Below, in pieces: positions 7,827 through 15,565 of a stretch of DNA of 26,050 bases. Origin of the DNA: an uncultured Lachnospiraceae bacterium (GTDB taxonomy: Bacteria > Bacillota > Clostridia > Lachnospirales > Lachnospiraceae). The translations under genes and the position numbers were made by a program. Position 1 is the stretch's first letter, and every line of letters begins with the position of its first letter. The notes beneath the pieces are model-generated. The model saw only the letters and a program-made list of their open reading frames with translations, did no database searches and was not told where the DNA came from. The stretch spans positions 1 through 26,050 of the forward strand of contig CADBRG010000193.1 in assembly GCA_902797015.1 (NCBI GenBank), written 5' to 3'.

Positions 7827-7901
7827 GGTGGGTATAGCGCAGTTGGTTAGCGCGCCAGATTGTGGCTCTGGAGGCCAAGGGTTCGAATCCCTTTATCCAC
7901 C
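7827..7901 (+). tRNA. tRNA-His (anticodon GTG)
   Basis: The acceptor pairs GTGGGTA (7828-7834) with TATCCAC (7894-7900). An extra G at 7827 opposite C at 7901 is the G-1:C73 identity pair of tRNA-His. The anticodon stem CCAGA/TCTGG encloses TTGTGGC, anticodon GTG. G34 is a site for queuosine, relevant to queH in this window. Confidence 0.97.
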
Positions 7902-7906
7902 TTCCG

Positions 7907-7940
7907 ATAGCCCCTTGGAACTGTGGTTTCAAGAGGCTAT
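7907..7940 (+). other. Hairpin between tRNA-His and tRNA-Gln
   Basis: ATAGCC-C-CTTGGAA (7907-7920) pairs with 7927-7940 through 13 pairs (one G-T) and a single C/A mismatch, with a 6-nt loop. No T run follows, so it is more likely a processing or spacer structure than a terminator. Confidence 0.55.
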
Positions 7941-7950
7941 TGTACTACAA

Positions 7951-8022
7951 TGGGCCGTCGCCAAGCGGTAAGGCACAGGACTTTGACTCCTGCATTCGCT
8001 GGTTCGAATCCAGTCGGCCCAG
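7951..8022 (+). tRNA. tRNA-Gln (anticodon TTG)
   Basis: The acceptor pairs TGGGCCG with CGGCCCA, discriminator G at 8022. The anticodon stem CAGGA/TCCTG encloses CTTTGAC, anticodon TTG. Last tRNA of the cluster, with a terminator beginning within a few bases of its 3' end. Confidence 0.96.
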
Positions 8023-8024
8023 GA

Positions 8025-8061
8025 AAGCAGCAGCTGCACGATCTGTGTGGCTGCTGTTTTT
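8025..8061 (+). terminator. Intrinsic terminator of the tRNA cluster
   Basis: CAGCAGC (8028-8034) pairs with GCTGCTG (8050-8056). The stem can continue inward through two G-T pairs and CAC/GTG to a 5-nt loop. It is followed by TTTTTGTTTATTT from 8057. Confidence 0.88.
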
Positions 8062-8116
8062 GTTTATTTGACGGATAAAATCTTTTATAAACGTTTTTTA
8101 AAGTTAGGCTGTTCAC

Positions 8117-8145
8117 TTGTCCGCGGGGATTATTTTTGGTATACT
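8117..8145 (+). promoter_or_regulatory. Probable promoter of the asp23 gene
   Basis: TTGTCC (8117-8122), 17 bp, TATACT (8140-8145). The octamer GTCCGCGG, containing the palindrome CCGCGG, overlaps the -35 box (8119-8126) and recurs in the leader at 8169-8176. Confidence 0.65.
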
Positions 8146-8206
8146 AAGATGACTGCCAAAGACAATTGGTCCGCGGCAAATGATTACCGTTATTATGGAG
8201 GAAGTT

Positions 8207-8584
8207 ATGGCGGAAGACAGACGCAGTTTTAAAATCAGAGAAAGCGAGACCGGTCATGTTCAGGTTACGGATGAAGTGATCGCGATCATTGCCGGATTGT
8301 CGGCGACAGAAGTGGACGGTGTTGCTTCTATGGCGGGCAATATTACAAAAGATATCATCAGCAGACTCGGAATGAAGAGCCTTTCGAGAGGCGTGCGCAT
8401 CGAGACACAGGATAATGCGGTTGTGGTTTTGATGGCGTTAAATATCGCCTACGGTTATTCGCTTCCGGAAGTTTCTGCAGCTGTACAGAGAAAAGTCAAG
8501 ACAGCAGTGGAGAACATGACGGGACTGGAAGTGGCCGCAGTCAATATTCGTATTGCTGATGTGGATATGAAGACAGAGAAATAA
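8207..8584 (+). CDS. Asp23/Gls24 family envelope stress response protein
   Basis: A 125-residue cytoplasmic protein of the Asp23/Gls24 (DUF322) family. The core is continuous: VTDEVIAIIAGLSATEVDGVASM near the N-terminus, then RGVRIE, VVVLMALNIAYG, PEVSAAVQRKVKTAVENMTGLEV and VNIRIADVD. Family members are abundant envelope-associated proteins; the copy beside nusB corresponds to B. subtilis YqhY, linked genetically to acetyl-CoA carboxylase regulation. The ATG at 8207 is chosen because GGAGG (8197-8201) lies 5 bp before it; an upstream in-frame ATG at 8180 has no such site. It has its own promoter and is cut off from nusB by a strong terminator. Confidence 0.93.
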   Translation: MAEDRRSFKIRESETGHVQVTDEVIAIIAGLSATEVDGVASMAGNITKDIISRLGMKSLSRGVRIETQDNAVVVLMALNIAYGYSLPEVSAAVQRKVKTAVENMTGLEVAAVNIRIADVDMKTEK

Positions 8585-8595
8585 CAATGCACATG

Positions 8596-8621
8596 AAGGC
8601 GCCGTCTTTCGGCGCCTTTTT
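8596..8621 (+). terminator. Strong intrinsic terminator between asp23 and nusB
   Basis: GGCGCCG (8598-8604), loop TCTTT, CGGCGCC (8610-8616), then TTTTT. Two A-T pairs extend the base. Only 20 bp separate it from the nusB ATG, too little room for a full promoter. Confidence 0.93.
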
Positions 8622-8641
8622 CACTACTTGGAGAAAAAAAC

Positions 8642-9037
8642 ATGAATCGCAGACAATGCAGAGAAGAAGTGTTTAAGATCCTGTTCGGGCTTGAGTTCCA
8701 TCCGAGGGAAGAAGTTGAGAATCAGATTCGCCTTGCGCTGGAGGAAATCCCGGACCTGAAGGAAGAAGACGAGACCTTTATCCATGACCGTGTGGCTCAG
8801 ATCGCAGATCATTGCGAGGAGATCGATGCGGCGGTCAATGAGGCTGCCCAGAAATGGAAGACCACCCGTATGGGGAAGGCCGAGCTGGCGCTGATCCGCC
8901 TTGCCGTATATGAGATCAAGTATGACGAGACGATCTCTCCGGCAATCGCGATCAATGAAGCGGTAGAGCTTGCCAAACGATATGGCGGGAAGGAATCACC
9001 GGGCTTTGTGAACGGGATTCTGGCGAAATTTGCATGA
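8642..9037 (+). CDS. nusB: Transcription antitermination factor NusB
   Basis: RNA-binding all-helical protein that joins NusE (S10), NusA and NusG on boxA RNA to prevent premature termination of rRNA operons. The 131-residue length and motifs fit: N-terminal RRQCREEVFKILFGLEF, central KWKTTRMGKAELALIRLAVYEIKY, and C-terminal AIAINEAVELAKRYGGKESPGFVNGILAK. GGAG lies 8 bp before the ATG. It heads a run of ten tightly spaced genes to 18891, and its stop overlaps the xseA start by 4 bp. No promoter is visible between the preceding terminator and this gene, so expression must come from read-through or from a promoter within asp23. Confidence 0.95.
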   Translation: MNRRQCREEVFKILFGLEFHPREEVENQIRLALEEIPDLKEEDETFIHDRVAQIADHCEEIDAAVNEAAQKWKTTRMGKAELALIRLAVYEIKYDETISPAIAINEAVELAKRYGGKESPGFVNGILAKFA

Positions 9038-10326
9038 AAAAGAACGTATACACTGTCGGACAGGTGAATCAGTATATTCACAACATGTTCGCGCAGGATT
9101 TTCTTTTGAGAAACCTTTGTGTACAGGGAGAAATCTCTAACTGGAAGAGACATACATCCGGACATATCTTTTTTTCGCTAAAAGATAAAACGGGTGTAAT
9201 TTCTGCTGTCATGTTTGCGGGGGATGCGAGAAACGGTCTGCCGCAGTCGGTGAAGGACGGGGACGAGGTGATGGTCACCGGTTCCGTTCGTGTCTATGAA
9301 AAGACCGGACAGTATCAGCTTTATGCAAGAGAGATCACGCTGGCCGGAGCTGGTCTTTTGTATCAGCGTTTTGAGGCGCTGAAAAAAGAACTGGAAGAGA
9401 TGGGGATGTTTGCAAATGAGTATAAGCAGCAAATTCCCCGCTTTCCGAAGACAGTGGGTGTCGTAACCGCACCGACGGGGGCGGCGATCCGTGACATTCA
9501 GAACATTTCATCGAGACGAAATCCATATGTGCAGATGATCCTGTATCCCGCGCAGGTGCAGGGAGAGGGCGCTGCAGAATCCGTCGCACGCGGCATCCGG
9601 GCGCTGGAGGCGTTTGGCGTGGATGTGATCATCATCGGACGCGGCGGCGGATCCCTGGAGGATCTCTGGGCGTTTAATGAGGAGATCCTGGCGAGACAGA
9701 TCTTTGACTGTACTGTCCCGATCGTATCTGCGGTCGGACATGAGACAGATACGACGATCGCGGATTATGTGGCGGACCTGCGGGCGCCGACACCATCGGC
9801 TGCCGCAGAGCTTGTGGTGCCGGACATCAGAGAGATCTTAAACCGTCTGGAACAGGCAAAGTTTAGTATGCACCGGCAGATGGAGCATATGACCAGGCAA
9901 TTGCGCGAGCAGGTGAAAAGACGGGAGGCGCAGCTTAAGGTACAGAGCCCCTCGTATCAGCTTTTAAACCGCAGACAGTATCTGGCAGAATTGCAGGACA
10001 GGCTGTATGGAATACTGGAAAAAAGGACCATCCGCTATCGGAACGATCTGGAACAGAAGGCGCATTTTTTGCCGGAGTTGATGCAGCGGCGGTTTTTGGA
10101 AAAGCAGCACCGGATGGAGCTGTATGCATCAAGACTGGATGCCGCTTCTCCGCTGAAGAAACTGAGCGCCGGATATGGTTATCTGGAAGCAGAGGATGGA
10201 TCCGGTGTCCGCTCCGTAGAGCAGGTTTCCCCCGGCGATCAGCTGAAGGCCCGGCTCTCGGACGGAGATATTTTGACAGAGGTAAAAGCGATCACCCGAA
10301 AGGATGTTAATGATGGAAAAGAATGA
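9034..10326 (+). CDS. xseA: Exodeoxyribonuclease VII large subunit
   Basis: Catalytic subunit of exonuclease VII, which degrades single-stranded DNA from both ends into short oligonucleotides. The 430-residue protein has an N-terminal OB-fold (about 1-100, with GEISNWKRHTSGHIFFSLKD), a catalytic domain with PTGAAIRDI, GRGGGSLEDLWAFNEE (from 202) and GHETDTTIADYVADLRAPTPSAAAE, then a long coiled-coil region (about 270-365) and a C-terminal segment that binds the small subunit. The ATG overlaps the nusB stop (ATGA), so translation is probably coupled. It is directly followed by xseB. In B. subtilis folD lies between nusB and xseA; here it is absent. Confidence 0.96.
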   Translation: MKKNVYTVGQVNQYIHNMFAQDFLLRNLCVQGEISNWKRHTSGHIFFSLKDKTGVISAVMFAGDARNGLPQSVKDGDEVMVTGSVRVYEKTGQYQLYAREITLAGAGLLYQRFEALKKELEEMGMFANEYKQQIPRFPKTVGVVTAPTGAAIRDIQNISSRRNPYVQMILYPAQVQGEGAAESVARGIRALEAFGVDVIIIGRGGGSLEDLWAFNEEILARQIFDCTVPIVSAVGHETDTTIADYVADLRAPTPSAAAELVVPDIREILNRLEQAKFSMHRQMEHMTRQLREQVKRREAQLKVQSPSYQLLNRRQYLAELQDRLYGILEKRTIRYRNDLEQKAHFLPELMQRRFLEKQHRMELYASRLDAASPLKKLSAGYGYLEAEDGSGVRSVEQVSPGDQLKARLSDGDILTEVKAITRKDVNDGKE

Positions 10327-10570
10327 AGCGATGAACATGGAAGCAAATGGTGCCAATGAACGCCCGCTGGAGACGATTTTTACGGAACTGGATGAGATCC
10401 TTGTAAAGATGCAGGATCCGGAGGTGACACTGGAAGAGTCCTTTACACTGTATGAGACCGGAATGAAGGATATCAGACAGTGCAATGTACTGCTGGACCA
10501 GATTGAGAAGAAGATGTTGATGCTTTCAAAAGAAGGCGAACTGACGGCGTTTGACGGAGAAGAATCATGA
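10310..10570 (+). CDS. xseB: Exodeoxyribonuclease VII small subunit
   Basis: Small helical subunit that binds the XseA stalk in several copies. The protein is 86 residues, with the family core ETIFTELDEILVKMQDPEVTLEESFTLYE followed by G and an acidic tail. Three in-frame ATGs exist at 10304, 10310 and 10313; AAAGG ends at 10303, so 10310 (6 bp) or 10313 (9 bp) are suitably spaced and 10304 is not. The gene overlaps xseA by 17 bp and its stop overlaps the ispA start by 4 bp. Confidence 0.93.
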   Translation: MMEKNEAMNMEANGANERPLETIFTELDEILVKMQDPEVTLEESFTLYETGMKDIRQCNVLLDQIEKKMLMLSKEGELTAFDGEES

Positions 10571-11460
10571 GTACGGATTTTCTGACAAGTTTGCAACAGC
10601 ATACAGAAGAAGTAGAGGGAATCATTAAGGATTTTCTTCCCAAAGAAGAGGGACGCTTAAAGACGCTGTATTCCGCGATGAATTACAGCTTTCTGGCTGG
10701 CGGAAAGCGTCTGCGGCCGATGCTGATGCTTGAGACCTATCGTTTGTTCGGCGGGACGGATCCGGCGATCAAAAACTTTATGGCAGCGATTGAGATGATC
10801 CATACCTATTCGCTGATCCATGATGATCTGCCGGCGATGGACAATGATGAATACCGCCGCGGGAAAAAGACGACCTGGGTAGAATATGGTGAGGACATTG
10901 CAGTCCTTGCAGGCGACGGTCTTTTGAACATGGCTTTTGAAATCGCGATCGAGGGTGGAATTGCTGCGCGCGAGATGGACAGAGGACTTTACGCACTCCG
11001 TGTCCTGGCAAAAAAAGCAGGCGTGCACGGTATGATCGGCGGTCAGACCGTGGATGTCGAAAACGAGGGCAAACAGCTTGATCTGGATACGCTTGAGTTT
11101 ATCCACCGCAATAAGACAAGTGCACTGATCGAAGCGTCCATGGTCTGTGGCGCGATCATTGGCGGCACGGATGAAGCGACAGCAAGACGGATCGAGATTG
11201 CGGCCGGTGATATCGGTCTCGCCTTCCAGATCCGGGATGATATTCTGGATGTGATCGGGGATGAGGAAAAACTCGGCAAGCCGGTCGGAAGCGATGAAAA
11301 AAATGATCATATGACCTATGTTTCCATGGTCGGCCTTGAGAAGGCAAAACAGGATGTGAAAGACCTGTCGGAACAGGCAATGCAGATCCTTTCCGACATA
11401 CCGCATGAAAATCCATTCCTGATGGAGCTTTTAAGATTTCTGATCGAAAGAGATTATTAG
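10567..11460 (+). CDS. ispA: Polyprenyl synthetase, (2E,6E)-farnesyl diphosphate synthase type
   Basis: Condenses isopentenyl and dimethylallyl diphosphates to farnesyl diphosphate, the starter for undecaprenyl carrier and quinone chains. The 297-residue cytoplasmic protein has GGKRLRPML, the first Asp-rich motif DDLPAMD (86-92) with the two-residue insertion typical of bacterial farnesyl synthases, GGQTVD, and the second motif DDILD (224-228). The start overlaps the xseB stop (ATGA). Together with dxs it places two isoprenoid steps in the same string, as in B. subtilis. Geranylgeranyl synthesis cannot be fully excluded, but length and motif favour farnesyl. Confidence 0.93.
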   Translation: MSTDFLTSLQQHTEEVEGIIKDFLPKEEGRLKTLYSAMNYSFLAGGKRLRPMLMLETYRLFGGTDPAIKNFMAAIEMIHTYSLIHDDLPAMDNDEYRRGKKTTWVEYGEDIAVLAGDGLLNMAFEIAIEGGIAAREMDRGLYALRVLAKKAGVHGMIGGQTVDVENEGKQLDLDTLEFIHRNKTSALIEASMVCGAIIGGTDEATARRIEIAAGDIGLAFQIRDDILDVIGDEEKLGKPVGSDEKNDHMTYVSMVGLEKAKQDVKDLSEQAMQILSDIPHENPFLMELLRFLIERDY

Positions 11461-11499
11461 GAGAAGCACGGCTTTTGGCATACTGTGCAAAATAAAATT

Positions 11500-13389
11500 A
11501 TGAATATACTTGATAAAATCAACAAGCCAAATGATATAAAAAAGCTGTCGGTAGAAGAGCTTGAGCAGCTTCCTGCAGAGATCAGGCAGTTTTTACTCCT
11601 GCATGTTTCAAAGACCGGCGGGCATCTTGCATCGAATCTCGGTGCGGTAGAGCTGACGATCGCCCTGCACCGGATGCTTGATTTCCCTAAGGATAAGCTG
11701 GTCTGGGATGTCGGACACCAGTCCTATGTTCATAAGATCCTGACAGGCAGAAAGGATGCGTTTGATACGCTGCGTCAGATCGACGGACTGTCGGGTTTTC
11801 CGAAGCGGGAGGAAAGCGACTGTGACTGTTTTGATACGGGGCACAGTTCCACATCGATCTCGGCAGGACTTGGGATCGCGCAGGCCAGGGATCTTCGGGG
11901 CGAAGATTATACCGTTGTTTCCGTGATCGGAGACGGTTCGTTTACGGGTGGTCTGGCCTATGAGGCGCTGAATAATGCGACACAGCTGAAGTCAAACTTT
12001 ATCATTGTCCTGAATGATAATGAAATGTCGATTTCCAAAAATGTCGGCGGTTTTTCGTCACATCTGGCATCGATCCGTATGGCTGACCGTTACCAGGGGT
12101 TGAAGTCGGGTGTACATCACTCTCTTGAGAAAATGCCAAACGGAGAGCATATGACCCGAAAGATCCGGCGGACGAAAAACAGCTTAAAGCAGCTGCTGAT
12201 CCCGGGCATGATCTTTGAAAATATGGGGGTTACTTATCTTGGCCCCGTGAATGGGCATAATCTTTCTGACCTGATGCGGGTGCTTTCCGCGGCGAAAAAG
12301 GTGAAGGGACCCGTGGTCGTTCACGTCAACACCAAAAAAGGCAAGGGCTACCGGCACGCTGAGAACAATCCGTCCCGTTTCCACGGTACGGGGCCGTTCC
12401 GCCTGGAGGATGGCATGCCGGTTAAGCCGAAGACAAAGGTGGATTACACCAATGTCTTTTCAACTGTTCTCTGCAACATTGCAAAAAAAGATCCGCGCGT
12501 CGTAGCGATTACGGCTGCAATGGCGGACGGAACAGGGCTGCTGCCGTTCTCGAAGCAGTTCCCGGAGCGCTTTTTTGACGTCGGGATCGCGGAGGGGCAT
12601 GCGGTGACCTTTGCGGCAGGACTTGCGAGTGCGGGGATGAAGCCGGTGTTTGCGGTTTATTCGTCCTTTTTACAGAGAGGAATTGATGAACTGATCACGG
12701 ATGTATGTCTGCAGAAACTGCCGGTTGTCTTTGCGATCGACCGGGCCGGTCTGGTCGGTGCGGACGGAGAGACACATCAGGGTATCTTTGACTTAAGCTA
12801 TCTTTCTGCCATGCCCGGAATGACCGTGCTCTCGCCCAAAAACGCATGGGAGCTTGCAGATATGCTGCGCTTTGCGGTGCAGTATGAGGATGGTCCGATC
12901 GCGATCCGCTACCCGAGAGGAAGTGCATATGACGGGTTCAAAGAACACAGAGCACCGATCGAGTACGGTAAAAGTGAACTGTTGTGTGAAGGAAAAGAGA
13001 TTACACTGGTTGCGGAAGGCACGATGCTTAAGGAGGCTGAGAAAGCATGCGCGCTTTTAAGAGAAGACGGATACGATCCGACGCTGCTTAATATCCGGTT
13101 CATCAAGCCGCTTGATCAGGAGATGATCGAATCACTCTCCCGAAAGACAAAGCTTTTTGTGACAATGGAAGACAACATCCGCAGGGGCGGACTCGGGGAT
13201 GCGGTTCTGTACTGCCTGGATCATATCGGCTGTGCGCTTCCGGTATTAAAGATCGGAATCGATGACTGCTTTGTTCCGCATGGCAGTGTGGATGAGCTCC
13301 ACAAACGGCTCGGAATGGATGCCGAAAGCGTTGCGGCAAAAGTCCGTGAGGAATATCAAAAGATTACATCAAAAGATGGGAGCAGATAA
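11500..13389 (+). CDS. dxs: 1-deoxy-D-xylulose-5-phosphate synthase
   Basis: Thiamine-diphosphate enzyme joining pyruvate and glyceraldehyde 3-phosphate, the first and rate-limiting step of the MEP isoprenoid pathway. The 629-residue protein shows GHQSYVHK, the ThDP/Mg motif GDGSFTGG from 144 with NDNEMSIS from 172, a C-terminal transketolase-like pyrimidine-binding half with DVGIAEGHAVTFAAGLA, and DRAGLVGADGETHQG. ATG at 11500 is preferred because homologues begin close to this ILDKI-PNDIK stretch. A GTG at 11485 is in frame, but the nearest AGGAG is over 20 bp from it. Neither start has a good ribosome binding site, unlike the neighbours. It lies 39 bp after ispA and abuts tlyA with no gap. 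Confidence 0.95.
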   Translation: MNILDKINKPNDIKKLSVEELEQLPAEIRQFLLLHVSKTGGHLASNLGAVELTIALHRMLDFPKDKLVWDVGHQSYVHKILTGRKDAFDTLRQIDGLSGFPKREESDCDCFDTGHSSTSISAGLGIAQARDLRGEDYTVVSVIGDGSFTGGLAYEALNNATQLKSNFIIVLNDNEMSISKNVGGFSSHLASIRMADRYQGLKSGVHHSLEKMPNGEHMTRKIRRTKNSLKQLLIPGMIFENMGVTYLGPVNGHNLSDLMRVLSAAKKVKGPVVVHVNTKKGKGYRHAENNPSRFHGTGPFRLEDGMPVKPKTKVDYTNVFSTVLCNIAKKDPRVVAITAAMADGTGLLPFSKQFPERFFDVGIAEGHAVTFAAGLASAGMKPVFAVYSSFLQRGIDELITDVCLQKLPVVFAIDRAGLVGADGETHQGIFDLSYLSAMPGMTVLSPKNAWELADMLRFAVQYEDGPIAIRYPRGSAYDGFKEHRAPIEYGKSELLCEGKEITLVAEGTMLKEAEKACALLREDGYDPTLLNIRFIKPLDQEMIESLSRKTKLFVTMEDNIRRGGLGDAVLYCLDHIGCALPVLKIGIDDCFVPHGSVDELHKRLGMDAESVAAKVREEYQKITSKDGSR

Positions 13390-14205
13390 ATGAAAGAACG
13401 ACTGGATGTACTGCTGGTGAAAAACGGACTGGCACCTTCCAGAGAAAAAGCAAAAGCATTGATCATGGCGGGAGATGTTTTTGTAGAGAATCAAAGGGAA
13501 GACAAACCGGGAAGCACCTTTTCGGACACGGCAAAAATCGAGGTGCGCGGGAATAAGTTAAAATATGTCAGCAGAGGCGGGCTTAAGCTGGAGAAGGCAC
13601 TTTCTGTATTCCCGGTATCACCGGACGGACGTGTCTGTATGGATATCGGTGCTTCTACAGGCGGATTCACGGACTGCATGCTGCAAAACGGAGCGGCAAA
13701 AGTATATGCAGTCGACGTCGGATACGGTCAGTTTGCATATCAGCTCAGGCAGGATCCGCGGGTTGTCTGCATGGAGAAGACCAATATCCGATACGTTACA
13801 CCGGACCAGATCGATGATCCGATTTCATTTGCAAGTGTGGATGTATCATTTATTTCATTGACAAAGGTTCTTCCGCCCGTAAAGCTGCTGCTTTCAGACG
13901 ATGCGGACATGGTCTGTCTGATCAAGCCGCAGTTTGAGGCAGGGCGTGAAAAAGTCGGGAAAAAGGGCGTTGTCAGAGATCCGGCCGTGCATCGGGAAGT
14001 GATCGAAACGATCGTATCCTTTGCGTTGGAGGCAGACTTTCTGATCAAAGGGCTCGATTATTCACCGGTGAAAGGACCGGAAGGAAACATCGAGTATCTG
14101 CTGTGGATCCGGAATGCTGCGCAGAACCTGCAGGCGGACGAGACGGCAGACCTTAAGATGATTTCAGAGATTGTCAAGCGGGCACACGAGGAATTGGACA
14201 AATGA
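13390..14205 (+). CDS. tlyA: TlyA family rRNA (cytidine-2'-O)-methyltransferase
   Basis: A 271-residue protein with an N-terminal S4 RNA-binding domain (about 1-62, RLDVLLVKNGLAPSREKAKALIMAG) and an FtsJ-like SAM-binding domain (DIGASTGGF at 85-93, DVGYGQ, LIKPQFEAGREKVGKKGVVRD). Family members 2'-O-methylate cytidines in 16S and/or 23S rRNA and in mycobacteria confer capreomycin sensitivity; some were described as hemolysins, which is probably indirect. The ATG follows the dxs stop immediately and the stop overlaps nadK by 4 bp. The position between dxs and argR matches B. subtilis yqxC. Confidence 0.93.
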   Translation: MKERLDVLLVKNGLAPSREKAKALIMAGDVFVENQREDKPGSTFSDTAKIEVRGNKLKYVSRGGLKLEKALSVFPVSPDGRVCMDIGASTGGFTDCMLQNGAAKVYAVDVGYGQFAYQLRQDPRVVCMEKTNIRYVTPDQIDDPISFASVDVSFISLTKVLPPVKLLLSDDADMVCLIKPQFEAGREKVGKKGVVRDPAVHREVIETIVSFALEADFLIKGLDYSPVKGPEGNIEYLLWIRNAAQNLQADETADLKMISEIVKRAHEELDK

Positions 14206-15056
14206 AGCGGATTTTGCTTGTAGTAAATAAAAACAAAGACCCGGAGCTGGTCCTGACAAAAGGGATCCATAATTATATTTATTCGGCAGGCGGTGAGTGT
14301 GATTATTTCATCAGCGAGGATGCGGCGCATGATGCGGAAAACATCGTGAAGGCCGGGATTCCGGAAAAGCACTATGACTGCGCGATGGTCATCGGAGGCG
14401 ACGGCACACTGGTAAGGGCGTCCAGGAATCTTGCACCATACGGGATCCCTCTGATCGGAGTAAACCTCGGAACACTGGGTTACCTCTGTGAGCTGGAGCG
14501 CGGGACCGTGCTGCAGGCCGTTGACAGGATCATGAAGGGGGAATGCGGAACGGAAAACCGCATGATGCTGGCCGGAAGCAGCGATGCATGCCCGGATACG
14601 ATCCATGCGTTGAATGATATTGTCATTCATCGTTCCGGCAAGACGCAGATTGTCAGGCTTTCGGTAGCGGTCAACGGGAAGTTTTTGTATGAATATGATG
14701 CGGACGGTATCATTGTGGCAGCGCCGACGGGATCGACAGGGTACAATCTGTCTGTCGGCGGCCCGATCGTCGATCCGAAAGCACATATGTTTCTGATCAC
14801 ACCGATCAGCCCGCACGGCTTAAATGCACGTACGATCGTGATTGATGCGGACGCAAGGATTGACATTACACTTGCAGAGCGAAGGCCGGAATGCGATGAG
14901 ACAGCGGATGTGACCTATGATGGGGATTCCTTTCTCCAGATGGGGATCGGTGACAGCATACGGATCTCCAGGGCAGAGGAAAGTGTCAAAATACTGAAGC
15001 TCGATGACATCAGCTTCTTACAGATCCTTAGTAAAAAAATGAAAGGTTATCGGTAA
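14202..15056 (+). CDS. nadK: NAD kinase
   Basis: Phosphorylates NAD to NADP. The 284-residue cytoplasmic enzyme carries the defining GGDGTLVRASR (GGDG at 65-68), GVNLGTLGYL, LNDIVIHR, and the glycine-rich DGIIVAAPTGSTGYNLSVGGPIVDP. The ATG overlaps the tlyA stop, so translation is probably coupled; argR follows after 2 bp. Insertion of nadK between tlyA and argR is usual in Clostridia but not in B. subtilis. Confidence 0.96.
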   Translation: MKRILLVVNKNKDPELVLTKGIHNYIYSAGGECDYFISEDAAHDAENIVKAGIPEKHYDCAMVIGGDGTLVRASRNLAPYGIPLIGVNLGTLGYLCELERGTVLQAVDRIMKGECGTENRMMLAGSSDACPDTIHALNDIVIHRSGKTQIVRLSVAVNGKFLYEYDADGIIVAAPTGSTGYNLSVGGPIVDPKAHMFLITPISPHGLNARTIVIDADARIDITLAERRPECDETADVTYDGDSFLQMGIGDSIRISRAEESVKILKLDDISFLQILSKKMKGYR

Positions 15057-15058
15057 AG

Positions 15059-15514
15059 ATGAAAGTCAACCGTCATTTGAAGATATTAGAGATCATTGAA
15101 AAAAGAGATATTGAGACGCAGGAAGAGCTTTGCGCATGCCTCAATGAAGAGGGCGTGAAAACGACACAGGCAACGGTCTCAAGAGATATCCGTGAGCTGA
15201 AGCTGACCAAAGTGGCAACGGCAGGCGGGAAACAGAAATATACCCAGATTAGGGAAGAAAAATCGGTGATGCTTGATAAGTTTCACCGGATTTTCAGAGA
15301 AGGTGCGATACGCCTGGATACTGCCCAGAACATTCTGGTGATCAAAACGGTCTCAGGTATGGCAATGGCTGTAGCGGCTGCGCTTGATGAGATGGGCTGG
15401 CCGCAGATCGTCGGAAGTATTGCAGGGGATGATACGATCATGTGCGCGGTCAAAACAAATGAAGACGCGCAGGATCTTTTGCGGCAGTTAAACAAAGTGA
15501 TCAAAGAAGGATGA
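15059..15514 (+). CDS. argR: Arginine repressor ArgR/AhrC
   Basis: Hexameric arginine-dependent regulator of arginine biosynthesis and catabolism genes. The 151-residue protein has the N-terminal winged helix with TQATVSRDIRELKL (S41, R42 in the recognition helix) and the C-terminal oligomerisation domain with GSIAGDDTIM, whose aspartates (about 124-125) bind arginine. It starts 2 bp after nadK. No obvious ARG-box palindrome lies directly upstream, as expected for an internal operon gene. argH, a plausible target of this regulator, begins at 25733. Confidence 0.95.
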   Translation: MKVNRHLKILEIIEKRDIETQEELCACLNEEGVKTTQATVSRDIRELKLTKVATAGGKQKYTQIREEKSVMLDKFHRIFREGAIRLDTAQNILVIKTVSGMAMAVAAALDEMGWPQIVGSIAGDDTIMCAVKTNEDAQDLLRQLNKVIKEG

Positions 15515-15565
15515 GATTTCCGGATGCGGATCTGTCTGATAGAGAGAGCGGAAAAGAGGTAGGAC

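Noticed and set aside
10657..11406. 249-codon minus-strand open frame
   Set aside because: It is antisense to ispA, which has both Asp-rich motifs; the peptide is His/Cys-rich without domain features.
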